17,873 nt of DNA. It comes from Vulcanimicrobiota bacterium. Its GTDB lineage: Bacteria > Vulcanimicrobiota > Vulcanimicrobiia > Vulcanimicrobiales > Vulcanimicrobiaceae. Below, piece by piece: positions 8,025 to 15,139 of this stretch (the stretch's first letter is position 1; the number at the start of each line of letters is the position of its first letter). Below the pieces are notes generated by a model. That model was not told the origin of the DNA. It searched no databases and saw only the letters and a program-made list of their open reading frames with translations. Location of the stretch: the NCBI GenBank assembly GCA_003155175.1, contig PMFP01000069.1:5639-23511 (forward strand). The letters run 5' to 3'. The position numbers were made by a program, and so were the translations under genes.

Positions 8025-8683
8025 CGACGCTTTGGAACCTTCGCCGCAGGCAGCTCGCCGTAATCCGGGCCCACCTCGTGGAGGCTGCCGGGCAGCGGCG
8101 CGCTCGACGCGGCCAATGCGGCTGCGACGGCCGCCGAGCGGATCGTGGGCGGATAGGGTTGCACGATAAAGCCGCCTTCGGCAAAGGCGGCAAGAACGTC
8201 CTCCGGCGCGCCGACGATCGGCAGTGGTTCCTGGGGATTCGCGAAGGCGGCGAGGGCGGAGACGGCCTCGGCGGTCGTTCCCGAGACCCGCCGGGCCGGC
8301 TCGCCGTAGGAGCGCAGGCGGACCGAGAGGATCCCCGGCCGCCCCACGACGACGGTCAGCGCCCGCGGCAGTTCCAAACCGAATTCGAGGATGTCGAACG
8401 AGGAAATTCCGGCTAGCGGCACGTGCCACGCTTGCGCCAGCGACTTTGCGTACGCGATCGCGATGCGAAGACCCGTAAATCCACCCGGACCCGTGCCGAC
8501 GGCGATGCGATCGATGGTTTCGGACGTCACGCAGGCATCTCTCATGGCGCCTGCGATCAGTTCGAGGCCGCGTTCGAGCGCGACGTTTCCGGTGCGATCG
8601 CGCTGCGCCGCAACTTCGCCGTTGCGCGCGACCGCGGCCGAAAACGTCCCGTGCAGCGCGCCGTCGATGCCGAGGACGATCAC
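8021..8683 (-). CDS. tsaB: tRNA t6A biosynthesis protein TsaB
   Basis: 220 residues from a GTG that overlaps the tsaE stop as GTGA. TsaB is an ASKHA-fold partner of TsaD; with TsaE they transfer threonylcarbamoyl to A37 of ANN-decoding tRNAs. Visible are the opening strand IVLGIDGALHGTFSAAV, the family block GTGPGGFTGLRIAIAYAKSLA (63-83) and the end PDYGELP near residue 208. The first loop has GIDGA rather than the frequent GIDTS. Length is normal. The catalytic partner tsaD is not in this window. Confidence 0.92.
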   Translation of the reverse strand: MIVLGIDGALHGTFSAAVARNGEVAAQRDRTGNVALERGLELIAGAMRDACVTSETIDRIAVGTGPGGFTGLRIAIAYAKSLAQAWHVPLAGISSFDILEFGLELPRALTVVVGRPGILSVRLRSYGEPARRVSGTTAEAVSALAAFANPQEPLPIVGAPEDVLAAFAEGGFIVQPYPPTIRSAAVAAALAASSAPLPGSLHEVGPDYGELPAAKVPKRR

Positions 8684-9123
8684 GACGGCGTACGCACGGC
8701 GACCGTGCGCGGCTCCTCGCCCGATCCTTGGATCTCAATTTCGTAGCGGCGCTGCGGAAGCAACTGCGGCGCGCGTTCCCACCACTCGACCAGGACGATC
8801 GCCTCGCCCGAGAACGCGTCCTCCAGGCCCAGCTCGCGCAGCTCGCGCGAATCCTCGATGCGAAAGAGGTCCAGATGTTCGATCGGCGCGCCCGAGGGGT
8901 GCGAGCCGGAGGACGGCGGAGCGTAGCGGTGCCGTAACGTGAACGTCGGGCTCGTCGCGGTGTCGGCGCCGTGCAGCGCCGCGACGATGCTTCGGACGAA
9001 AGTCGTCTTTCCGGCGCCGAGCGGGCCCGCCAGCGCGACCACGTCTCCCGGCCGCAGGGCGCGCGCGAACTCGGCTGCAAAAGCCTCAAAATCGGCCCGA
9101 TTGGCAAGGATATGGCGCCCCAT
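8680..9123 (-). CDS. tsaE: tRNA t6A biosynthesis ATPase TsaE
   Basis: 147 residues from the ATG at 9123. A start at 9186 would add a Pro/Gly-rich leader and cover the short gap to gyrA, so I prefer the internal ATG. It is a small P-loop ATPase that drives the TsaB-TsaD complex. Walker A is GPLGAGKTT (33-41); family blocks SPTFTLRHRY (58-67), HLDLFRI (83-89), ELGLEDAF and IVLVEWWER (109-117) all follow in order. Between SPTFTL and HLDLFR sits a Ser/Pro/Gly loop (PPSSGSHPSGAP) that looks longer than usual. First gene of the leftward operon, divergent from gyrA. Confidence 0.92.
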   Translation of the reverse strand: MGRHILANRADFEAFAAEFARALRPGDVVALAGPLGAGKTTFVRSIVAALHGADTATSPTFTLRHRYAPPSSGSHPSGAPIEHLDLFRIEDSRELRELGLEDAFSGEAIVLVEWWERAPQLLPQRRYEIEIQGSGEEPRTVAVRTPS

Positions 9124-9239
9124 CCGGGGCTCTGTTCGCAGGGGCGCGGCACCGCTCCCATTAAAAACGAAAGACGGTCCCGGCACGGGTATCCGGCCCC
9201 ACGACGGTTGGCCTTCGGGCCGGCCGCATTTGTTTGTAA
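9124..9239. promoter_or_regulatory. Divergent tsaE / gyrA promoter region
   Basis: 116 bases between two divergent operons. The only AT-rich stretch is around 9160-9173 (attaaaaacgaaag), a reasonable place for promoter melting in either direction, though no clear -35 could be assigned. The rest is GC-rich and holds the stem-loop listed separately. Confidence 0.4.
9205..9226 (+). promoter_or_regulatory. UUCG-tetraloop hairpin in the gyrA leader
   Basis: CGGTTGGCC (9205-9213), TTCG (9214-9217) and GGCCGGCCG (9218-9226) make a 9-bp stem with two G-U pairs, closed by a C(UUCG)G tetraloop. It ends 13 bases before the GTG and 19 before the ATG start options of gyrA. It could stabilise the message or hold a short leader open. 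A role is not shown. Confidence 0.5.
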
Positions 9240-11735
9240 GTGAGCATGAACAACGACCTCATCACTCAGGTAAACGTCGAAGACGAGATGAAGGAGAGCT
9301 ATCTCTCCTATGCGATGTCCGTCATCGCTTCGCGCGCTCTTCCCGACGTTCGCGACGGCCTCAAGCCCGTGCAAAGGCGCATCCTATACGCGATGCGCGA
9401 AATGGGGATGGACCCCGGCAAGCAGCACCGCAAATGCGCCGGTGTCATCGGCGAAGTGCTCAAGAGTTACCATCCGCACGGCGACTCCTCGGTCTACGAC
9501 GCGCTCGTTCGCATGGCGCAAGATTTCACGCTTCGCTATCCGCTGGTTGACGGACACGGCAACTTCGGGTCGATCGATCCCGACCGGCCTGCCGCCTATC
9601 GTTACACCGAGGCGCGTCTGGCCCGCCCCGCGATGGACATGCTGGCCGACATCGACAAAGAAACGGTTCCGTTCGTTCCCAACTTCGACAACCAGGGCAC
9701 CGAGCCGAGCGTCCTGCCGGGCCGGCTTCCGCAGTTGCTGCTCAACGGGTCGAGCGGTATCGCGGTCGGCATGGCGACGAACATTCCGCCGCACAACCTG
9801 GGCGAGATCGCCGACGCGATCGCCTTGCTTCTCGACAACCCGAACGCCGACGACGACGCGCTGTGCGACATCGTCAAGGGCCCCGACTTTCCGACGGGCG
9901 GCACGATCCTCGGGCAAGAGGCGATCCGCACTGCGTACAAGACCGGCCGCGGTTCGGTCGTGATTCGCGGCCGCGCCGAGATCATCGAGGAAAAAGGGCG
10001 CCACAAGATCGTCATCACCGAGATTCCGTATCAGGTCTACAAGGGCCGGATCGTCGAGGCGATCGCCGAAGCGCACGCCGAGAAACGCATCCAGGGCATC
10101 GCGCGGCTGGACGACGAGTCGAACCGCAAGGGCATGAAAGTCGTCGTGGAGCTGCAGAAGAGCGCGACGCCGAAAGTGGTCCTCAACCAGCTCTTCAAGC
10201 ACACGCCCCTACAAGCCAGCTTCGGCTTCAACATGCTCGCGCTCGTGCCGGTCGGCGCGCCCCGCGACGACGGCTCGGTCGCGCTCGAACCGCAGGTGCT
10301 CTCGCTCAAACAGTTGCTCGAGCACTTCATCGCCCATCGCAAAGACGTCATCGTTCGCCGCACGCGCTACGATCTGCGCAAGGCCGAGGAGCGCGCGCAC
10401 CTGCTCGAAGGCTACCGCATCGCGCTCGACAACATCGACGAAGTCATCGAGATCGTCCGCGGAAGTCAAACCACCGACGAAGCCAAGCTCCGCCTAAGCG
10501 AGCGCTTCGGACTCTCCGAGATTCAAGCGCAGGCCATCGTGGACATGCGCCTGCGCACGCTGGTCGGGCTCGAACGCAAGAAGATCGAAGACGAATACAC
10601 GGAACTCATCAAGACCATCGCCGAGCTCCAGGACATTTTGGCCAGCGATCGCCGCGTCGCCGGAATCGTCAAGGAAGAGACGCTGGAACTCAAACGGCGC
10701 TTCGGCGACGAACGCCGCACCGACGTGCAGCCGGCCGAAGACGAGATTTCGATGGAGCAACTCGTCCCCAACGTTGACGTCGTGGTGACGTACACGGTAG
10801 GCGGGTACATCAAGCGCGTTTCGATCGACACGTTCAAGACGCAGAATCGCGGCGGCCGAGGCGTGATCGGCATTTCGAACCTCAAGCGCGAGGACGTCGT
10901 CCGGAACTTCTTCATCACCAAGACGCACGATCACGTCCTGTTCTTTACGAACAAGGGGCGCGTCTACCGGATGCGCGGCTACGAGATCCCCGACACGACG
11001 CGAACCGCGCGGGGCACGGCGCTGGTGAACCTGCTGACGCTCCCGCCGGGCGAGCACGTCTCGGCGGTTTTCCCGATCGACACGTTCGAAGGCGAGAAGT
11101 ATCTCGTCATGGTGACGCGCAAAGGCGTCATCAAGAAGACCAAGCTCGCCGAGTTCGCGAACGTGCGCCGCAACGGCCTCAACGCGATCAATCTCGACGA
11201 GGGCGACGAGCTGCTCGGCGTGGACCTCTCCAACGGTACGCACGACATCATCCTCGGCACCCTGCGAGGCATGGCCGTCCACTTCAACGAGAAGACGGTG
11301 CGCTTCATGGGACGCAACGCGCGCGGCGTTAAGGCGATGACGCTCGAGAAGGACGACGAGATCGTCGCGATGGACGTCATCGACGATCGCAAGGAAGTCT
11401 TGCTCGTCACGTCGCTCGCGTTCGGCAAGCGCACGCCGATCGAGGACTATCGCCACACCTCGCGCGGCGGCAAAGGCGTCAAGGCCTTCGCCCGGCAGCG
11501 CGACGACGTCGGCACCGTCGTGGATCAGATCCTGGTCGCGCCCGGCGATCAGATCTTGATGATCACGTCCGGAAATCAAGTCATCCGTCTGGACGTTGCC
11601 GACATTCGCAAGACCGGTCGCGACGCCAAGGGCGTCCGTCTGCAGCGACTAGGAGAGGGCGACGAAGTCATCGCGGTGACCAACCTCGGCAAACAGGCGC
11701 GCCAGATCACCGAGATCACCGGCGAGGAGGCGTGA
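9240..11735 (+). CDS. gyrA: DNA gyrase subunit A
   Basis: 831 residues from a GTG at 9240; an ATG at 9246 is equally possible and loses two residues. GyrA cuts and rejoins DNA in the A2B2 gyrase that adds negative supercoils. With GTG numbering the catalytic R121-Y122 (AAYRYTEARLA) and the quinolone pocket (HPHGDS, S83; D87) match E. coli numbering. Both resistance positions are the drug-sensitive residues; position 84 is Ser instead of Ala. The CAP/tower region and coiled coil run to about 500. The C-terminal pinwheel carries the GyrA-box QNRGGRG (535-541), which separates it from ParC. No acidic tail; it ends ITGEEA. gyrB is not in the window. Confidence 0.97.
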   Translation: MSMNNDLITQVNVEDEMKESYLSYAMSVIASRALPDVRDGLKPVQRRILYAMREMGMDPGKQHRKCAGVIGEVLKSYHPHGDSSVYDALVRMAQDFTLRYPLVDGHGNFGSIDPDRPAAYRYTEARLARPAMDMLADIDKETVPFVPNFDNQGTEPSVLPGRLPQLLLNGSSGIAVGMATNIPPHNLGEIADAIALLLDNPNADDDALCDIVKGPDFPTGGTILGQEAIRTAYKTGRGSVVIRGRAEIIEEKGRHKIVITEIPYQVYKGRIVEAIAEAHAEKRIQGIARLDDESNRKGMKVVVELQKSATPKVVLNQLFKHTPLQASFGFNMLALVPVGAPRDDGSVALEPQVLSLKQLLEHFIAHRKDVIVRRTRYDLRKAEERAHLLEGYRIALDNIDEVIEIVRGSQTTDEAKLRLSERFGLSEIQAQAIVDMRLRTLVGLERKKIEDEYTELIKTIAELQDILASDRRVAGIVKEETLELKRRFGDERRTDVQPAEDEISMEQLVPNVDVVVTYTVGGYIKRVSIDTFKTQNRGGRGVIGISNLKREDVVRNFFITKTHDHVLFFTNKGRVYRMRGYEIPDTTRTARGTALVNLLTLPPGEHVSAVFPIDTFEGEKYLVMVTRKGVIKKTKLAEFANVRRNGLNAINLDEGDELLGVDLSNGTHDIILGTLRGMAVHFNEKTVRFMGRNARGVKAMTLEKDDEIVAMDVIDDRKEVLLVTSLAFGKRTPIEDYRHTSRGGKGVKAFARQRDDVGTVVDQILVAPGDQILMITSGNQVIRLDVADIRKTGRDAKGVRLQRLGEGDEVIAVTNLGKQARQITEITGEEA

Positions 11736-11784
11736 AACCCTTTCGCCGCGCCCAAGAGTTAGATGCAAATGACTCCGCACGGTA

Positions 11785-11873
11785 CTCGGGGGGTTTACGG
11801 GGGCAGAGCCCCCGCGAGCGGCCGAGTGACCGCTCGGGGGTGAACGGGGGGCCGTGCCGCCCCGTTTTTCAAA
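11785..11873 (+). repeat. Composite GC-rich hairpin repeat upstream of the thioredoxin gene
   Basis: Two related modules of the form CTCGGGGG...ACGGGGG...CCCCG occur at 11785-11814 and 11833-11864. The first folds as CGGGGGC-AGA-GCCCCCG (11798-11814). Between and across them CGAGCGG/CCGCTCG (11815-11821 with 11830-11836) makes a second stem. The third stem is the terminator-like one. The second module recurs in inverted orientation at the right edge of the window, upstream of gabT, so this is a dispersed element and not chance GC-richness. Confidence 0.75.
11843..11869 (+). terminator. Terminator-like hairpin just before the thioredoxin gene
   Basis: AACGGGG (11843-11849) pairs with CCCCGTT (11860-11866), extended inside by GGC/GCC with one bulged G, and is followed by TTTC (a run of five T from 11865). 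This has the form of an intrinsic terminator for gyrA. Only 22 bases separate it from the ATG of the next gene, so it may act as an attenuator or simply belong to the dispersed repeat. Confidence 0.5.
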
Positions 11874-11891
11874 AGGAGATCACCTGAGCAG

Positions 11892-12218
11892 ATGAGCGCA
11901 TTACCGAACGTTTCCCAAGCCGATTTCGCGACCGAAGTTTTGCAGAGCGACAAGCCCGTGCTCGTCGACTTCTGGGCGGAGTGGTGCGGGCCGTGCCGCA
12001 TGCTCGGTCCGATCGTCGAGAAAGTCGCGACGGCGTACGCAGAAAAAGTGAAGGTCGTCAAACTGAACACGGACGAAAATCCGGCGCTCGGCGGCGAGTA
12101 TCACGTGTCCGGTATTCCGTGCCTGATTCTCTTCAAGGGCGGAAAGCCGGTGGACCGCATCGTCGGGTACGTGCCGGAAGGTACGATCTCGACGATGCTG
12201 GGCAAGCACGTCGCCTAA
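11892..12218 (+). CDS. trxA: Thioredoxin
   Basis: 108 residues, the standard single-domain thioredoxin length, with no signal peptide, so cytoplasmic. It reduces protein disulfides using electrons from thioredoxin reductase. Marks are VDFWAEWCGPCRMLGP (25-40) with C32 and C35, the buried D26, the strand VKLNTDENPAL (56-66) and the cis-proline P76 in SGIPCLILFKGG. The residue after the cis-proline is Cys (C77), where Thr or similar is usual, so a third cysteine lies next to the active-site groove. The ATG has an AAGGAG 13 bases upstream. The next gene, selA, follows after 40 bases on the same strand. Confidence 0.95.
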   Translation: MSALPNVSQADFATEVLQSDKPVLVDFWAEWCGPCRMLGPIVEKVATAYAEKVKVVKLNTDENPALGGEYHVSGIPCLILFKGGKPVDRIVGYVPEGTISTMLGKHVA

Positions 12219-12258
12219 GACGACCGTCGAAAGCGACTCGCGCCGTGGCGTTCCCGCG

Positions 12259-13575
12259 GTGCATCGCTTGCTGGAAACGCCGGCGCTAGCCGAATACCAG
12301 TCGTTTCTCGGACGCGAGAGCGTCAAACGCGCGGTGGAGCGAGAGCTCGACCGCGCGCGCGTGTCCGGCGGCGAAGCCGGCACGGACGGCATGCACGCGA
12401 TCGTCGCGAGCGTTTGCGAGCGGCTCGATTCTCAGCGCCGCGCGACCTTGATGCGCGCGATCAACGCAACCGGCGTCATCGTCCACACGAATTTGGGACG
12501 CGCGCCGCTGGCCGCCGAGGCGCTGGCCGCCGTCGCGGACGTCGGCGCCGGCTATTCGAATCTCGAATACGATCTGGAAGCGGGCGAACGCGGTTCGCGT
12601 TACGCTCGCGTGACCGGCCCGCTGCGCGAACTCACGGGCGCGCAAGACGCGCTGGCGGTCAATAACTGCGCGGCCGCGGTTCTCCTCATTCTCGATACGT
12701 TCGCGAAGGGTCGCGAAGTCGTGGTCGCGCGCGGCCAACTCGTCGAGATCGGCGGAGGCTTCCGGCTGCCCGACGTCCTCCAGCGCGGCGGCGCGACGCT
12801 CGTGGAAGTCGGAACGACGAACAAGGTGTACGTGGAGGACTACGAGCGGGCGCTCTCGCCACGAACCGCGCTGCTGCTGCGGACGCATCCATCGAACTAC
12901 GCGATCGCAGGCTTCACGCACGACGTGACGGGCGCGGAAATGGCTCGCCTCGGCGCGCGCGCCGGGGTTCCCGTCGTTGAAGATCTCGGCAGCGGCGCGC
13001 CGGTGGATCTCGCGGAGTACGGCCTGCCGCACGAGCGCACGATCCGCGAAGCGCTCGGAGACGGAATTTCGCTGGTCGCGTTCTCGGGAGACAAGTTGCT
13101 CGGAGGTCCGCAGGCCGGCATCGTGGCCGGCCGCGCCGAACTCGTCGCGCGTTTGCGCAACAATCCGCTGCTGCGCGCGCTGCGGGTGGATAAGACCGCC
13201 ATAGCCGCGCTCGCCGCGACGCTGCAGCTTCACCGCTCGCCGGAGACGCGCGCCCGCATTCCGCTGTACCGCATGTTGGGCGCCACGATGGAAGATCTGT
13301 GGGAGCGCGCCCGGCGCTATTGCGACGCGATTGCGGGGCTGCGAACGGTCGAGCATCGAGCCGTCGTGGGCGGCGGCGCGCTTCCGGGCAGCACGCTCGC
13401 GTCGCTTGCGATCGCGGTCTCCACGGACGATCCGGGCCGCGTTGCGGCCGCGTTGCGGCGCGGCAAGCCGCCGGTCGTCGCGCGGCTGGACGATGGGCGC
13501 GTCCTGCTGGACTTGCGAACGATCGCCCCTGAGGAGGACGGCGAGGTTCTCGCCGCGCTGCTCGCGCTGCGGTAA
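12259..13575 (+). CDS. selA: L-seryl-tRNA(Sec) selenium transferase SelA
   Basis: 438 residues from a GTG at 12259. SelA is a PLP enzyme that turns Ser-tRNA(Sec) into Sec-tRNA(Sec) using selenophosphate. Marks are INATGVIVHTNLGRAPL (68-84), RGQLVEIGGGFRLPDVL (158-174), VEVGTTNKVYVEDYE (182-196), RTHPSNYAIAGFT and the PLP lysine K279 in FSGDKLLGGPQAGI. The start is uncertain: the family motif x-P-x-V-x-R-L-L begins a few residues before the GTG (GVPAVHRLLETPAL in the open upstream frame), but no ATG, GTG or TTG precedes it in that frame before the thioredoxin gene. Probably cotranscribed with thioredoxin. selB, selC and selD are not visible here. Confidence 0.92.
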   Translation: MHRLLETPALAEYQSFLGRESVKRAVERELDRARVSGGEAGTDGMHAIVASVCERLDSQRRATLMRAINATGVIVHTNLGRAPLAAEALAAVADVGAGYSNLEYDLEAGERGSRYARVTGPLRELTGAQDALAVNNCAAAVLLILDTFAKGREVVVARGQLVEIGGGFRLPDVLQRGGATLVEVGTTNKVYVEDYERALSPRTALLLRTHPSNYAIAGFTHDVTGAEMARLGARAGVPVVEDLGSGAPVDLAEYGLPHERTIREALGDGISLVAFSGDKLLGGPQAGIVAGRAELVARLRNNPLLRALRVDKTAIAALAATLQLHRSPETRARIPLYRMLGATMEDLWERARRYCDAIAGLRTVEHRAVVGGGALPGSTLASLAIAVSTDDPGRVAAALRRGKPPVVARLDDGRVLLDLRTIAPEEDGEVLAALLALR

Positions 13576-13590
13576 CCCGGCCCGCGGCCT

Positions 13591-15129
13591 CTATTCGCTA
13601 AACCATCCCGATGGAACGACGTCCAGATTCACGTTGATCTGTTTGACTTCGGTGTAGGCGTCGTAGCCGTAGGTTCCGAGCTCGCGGCCGATGCCCGACT
13701 GTTTGTAACCGCCCCACGGCGCTTCGTTGTACGTCGGGTGATACGTGTTGATCCAGGTGATCCCGGCCCGGAGTTTGCGGATCACGCGGTGCGCCTTGGC
13801 GACGTCCTGGGTGAAGACCGCTCCGGCTAGGCCGTAGACGCTGTCGTTGGCGAGGCGAATCGCATCCGCTTCGTCCGTGAACGTCTGAACCGCGAGCACG
13901 GGGCCGAAGATCTCCTCTTGGACGATGCGCATCTTCGGATCCGGCGCGTCGAAGATCGTCGGCACGATGAAGTTGCCGTGCTCTCCGAGCGGGCCCTCGA
14001 GACGCGTTCCTCCGCACAGCAGCGTCGCGCCCTCGTCCCGGCCGATCTTGATATAGCTCTCGACCCGATCCATCTGCGTCCGCGAGATGAGCGGTCCCAT
14101 TTCGGTCTCCGGGTCGAATCCGTCGCCGACGCGAATCTTCTTCGCGCGTTCCACCAGCGCGGCGACGAAGCGATCGTGCAGCGAGTCTTGCACGATAAGC
14201 CGCGAGCCCGCCGAGCAGACTTGTCCGGAATTCGCATAGATGCCGAAGAGCGCGTAATCCACCGCCGTGGCGAAGTCGGCGTCCGCGAACACGACGTTGG
14301 GCGACTTGCCGCCGAGTTCGAGCGAGATCTTCTTGAGGTTTCCGGCGGCGGCTTTCATGATCGCGCGCCCGGTTGTGGTGCCCCCGGTAAACGCAATCTT
14401 GTCCACGTGGTCGCTCTCGGCGAGCGGCGCACCGACCGCAGGCCCCGCCCCGAGCAGCACGTTGACGACGCCCGGCGGGAACTCCAGCTCTTCGAAGATC
14501 GACGCGAGCCGGAGCGACGACAGCGGCGTGAGCTCGGCCGGTTTGAGAATGCAGACGTTTCCGGCGGCAAGCGCGGGAGCGAGCTTCCAAACGCCCATCA
14601 GCAGCGGATAATTCCACGGTACGATCTGTCCGCAGACGCCGATGGGTTCGCGGACCGTGAACGTCTGCGACGGTGCCGGAACGTCGAACGTCTGGCCGTG
14701 CGGCTTGGTGGCCAGGCCCGCGTAGTAGCGGAAGCAATTGGCCGCATCGGCCACGTCGTACTCCGCTTCGCGCAACGGTTTTCCGTTGTTGAGCGTGTCG
14801 ATCTTCGCGAACTCGGCCGCGTGCTCGTCGATCTTGTCGGCAACGCGCAAGAGGAGGCGCGCGCGGTCGTGCGCGCTCACGGTCGACCACGGGCCGTCGT
14901 CGAAGGCGCGGCGCGCGGACGCGATCGCGCGCTGTGCGTCGGCGTCGCTCCCCTCGGCGACGACGGCGATGCGCTCGCCGGTCGCGGGATTGACCAGGTC
15001 GCGCGTTCCGCCCTCGTCGGCGAGCGTCCAGCGCCCGTCAACGTACATCGGGATCGTCGAGTCGATGCGCGGAAGGTTGCGCAGCAGCTCCTCGGGTGTC
15101 GCGCCGTGGCGCGGCGGCATCGTTTGCAT
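13591..15129 (-). CDS. NAD(P)-dependent aldehyde dehydrogenase, betaine/4-aminobutyraldehyde type
   Basis: 512 residues. Classic ALDH fold with N173 in PWNYP, ILKPAELTPLSSL, FTGGTTTGR, general base E271 in LELGGKSPN and catalytic C305 in NSGQVCSAGS. The C-terminal WINTYHPTYNEAPWGGYKQSGIGREL resembles the GbsA/BetB and aminobutyraldehyde group, which oxidise amino-aldehydes to amino acids. Placed 10 bases after patA and in an operon with gabT, it most likely converts 4-aminobutanal from putrescine to GABA; betaine aldehyde is an alternative. The start is supported by AAGGAAAGAG just upstream of the ATG at 15129. Its end lies 15 bases from the convergent selA end with no clear terminator between. 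Confidence 0.88.
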   Translation of the reverse strand: MQTMPPRHGATPEELLRNLPRIDSTIPMYVDGRWTLADEGGTRDLVNPATGERIAVVAEGSDADAQRAIASARRAFDDGPWSTVSAHDRARLLLRVADKIDEHAAEFAKIDTLNNGKPLREAEYDVADAANCFRYYAGLATKPHGQTFDVPAPSQTFTVREPIGVCGQIVPWNYPLLMGVWKLAPALAAGNVCILKPAELTPLSSLRLASIFEELEFPPGVVNVLLGAGPAVGAPLAESDHVDKIAFTGGTTTGRAIMKAAAGNLKKISLELGGKSPNVVFADADFATAVDYALFGIYANSGQVCSAGSRLIVQDSLHDRFVAALVERAKKIRVGDGFDPETEMGPLISRTQMDRVESYIKIGRDEGATLLCGGTRLEGPLGEHGNFIVPTIFDAPDPKMRIVQEEIFGPVLAVQTFTDEADAIRLANDSVYGLAGAVFTQDVAKAHRVIRKLRAGITWINTYHPTYNEAPWGGYKQSGIGRELGTYGYDAYTEVKQINVNLDVVPSGWFSE

Positions 15130-15139
15130 GTCTCTTTCC

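Larger units (their letters stand above)
11736..11891. other. gyrA-thioredoxin intergenic region rich in hairpins
   Basis: This 156-base gap holds three consecutive GC-rich stem-loops between 11798 and 11869, listed separately, followed directly by the ribosome-binding site of the thioredoxin gene (AAGGAG at 11873-11878, 13 bases from its ATG, longer than ideal). No open frame, tRNA-like fold or clear promoter was seen in the first 45 bases. Confidence 0.5.

Noticed and set aside
7485..9374. 629-codon open frame on the minus strand running through tsaE and tsaB into rimI
   Set aside because: Only its last part (from about 8024) is a real protein, RimI. The upstream part is an Arg/Ser-rich out-of-frame reading of tsaB and tsaE, and it even enters the gyrA start region.
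9480..9510. Quinolone-resistance mutations in gyrA
   Set aside because: Positions 83 and 87 are the usual sensitive Ser and Asp; Ser at 84 alone is a common natural variant and not evidence of selection.
11736..11891. A selC (tRNA-Sec) or other tRNA gene in the gap before trxA-selA
   Set aside because: The hairpins do not form a cloverleaf, there is no T-loop GTTCRA-type box and no CCA end; the structures fit the dispersed repeat better.
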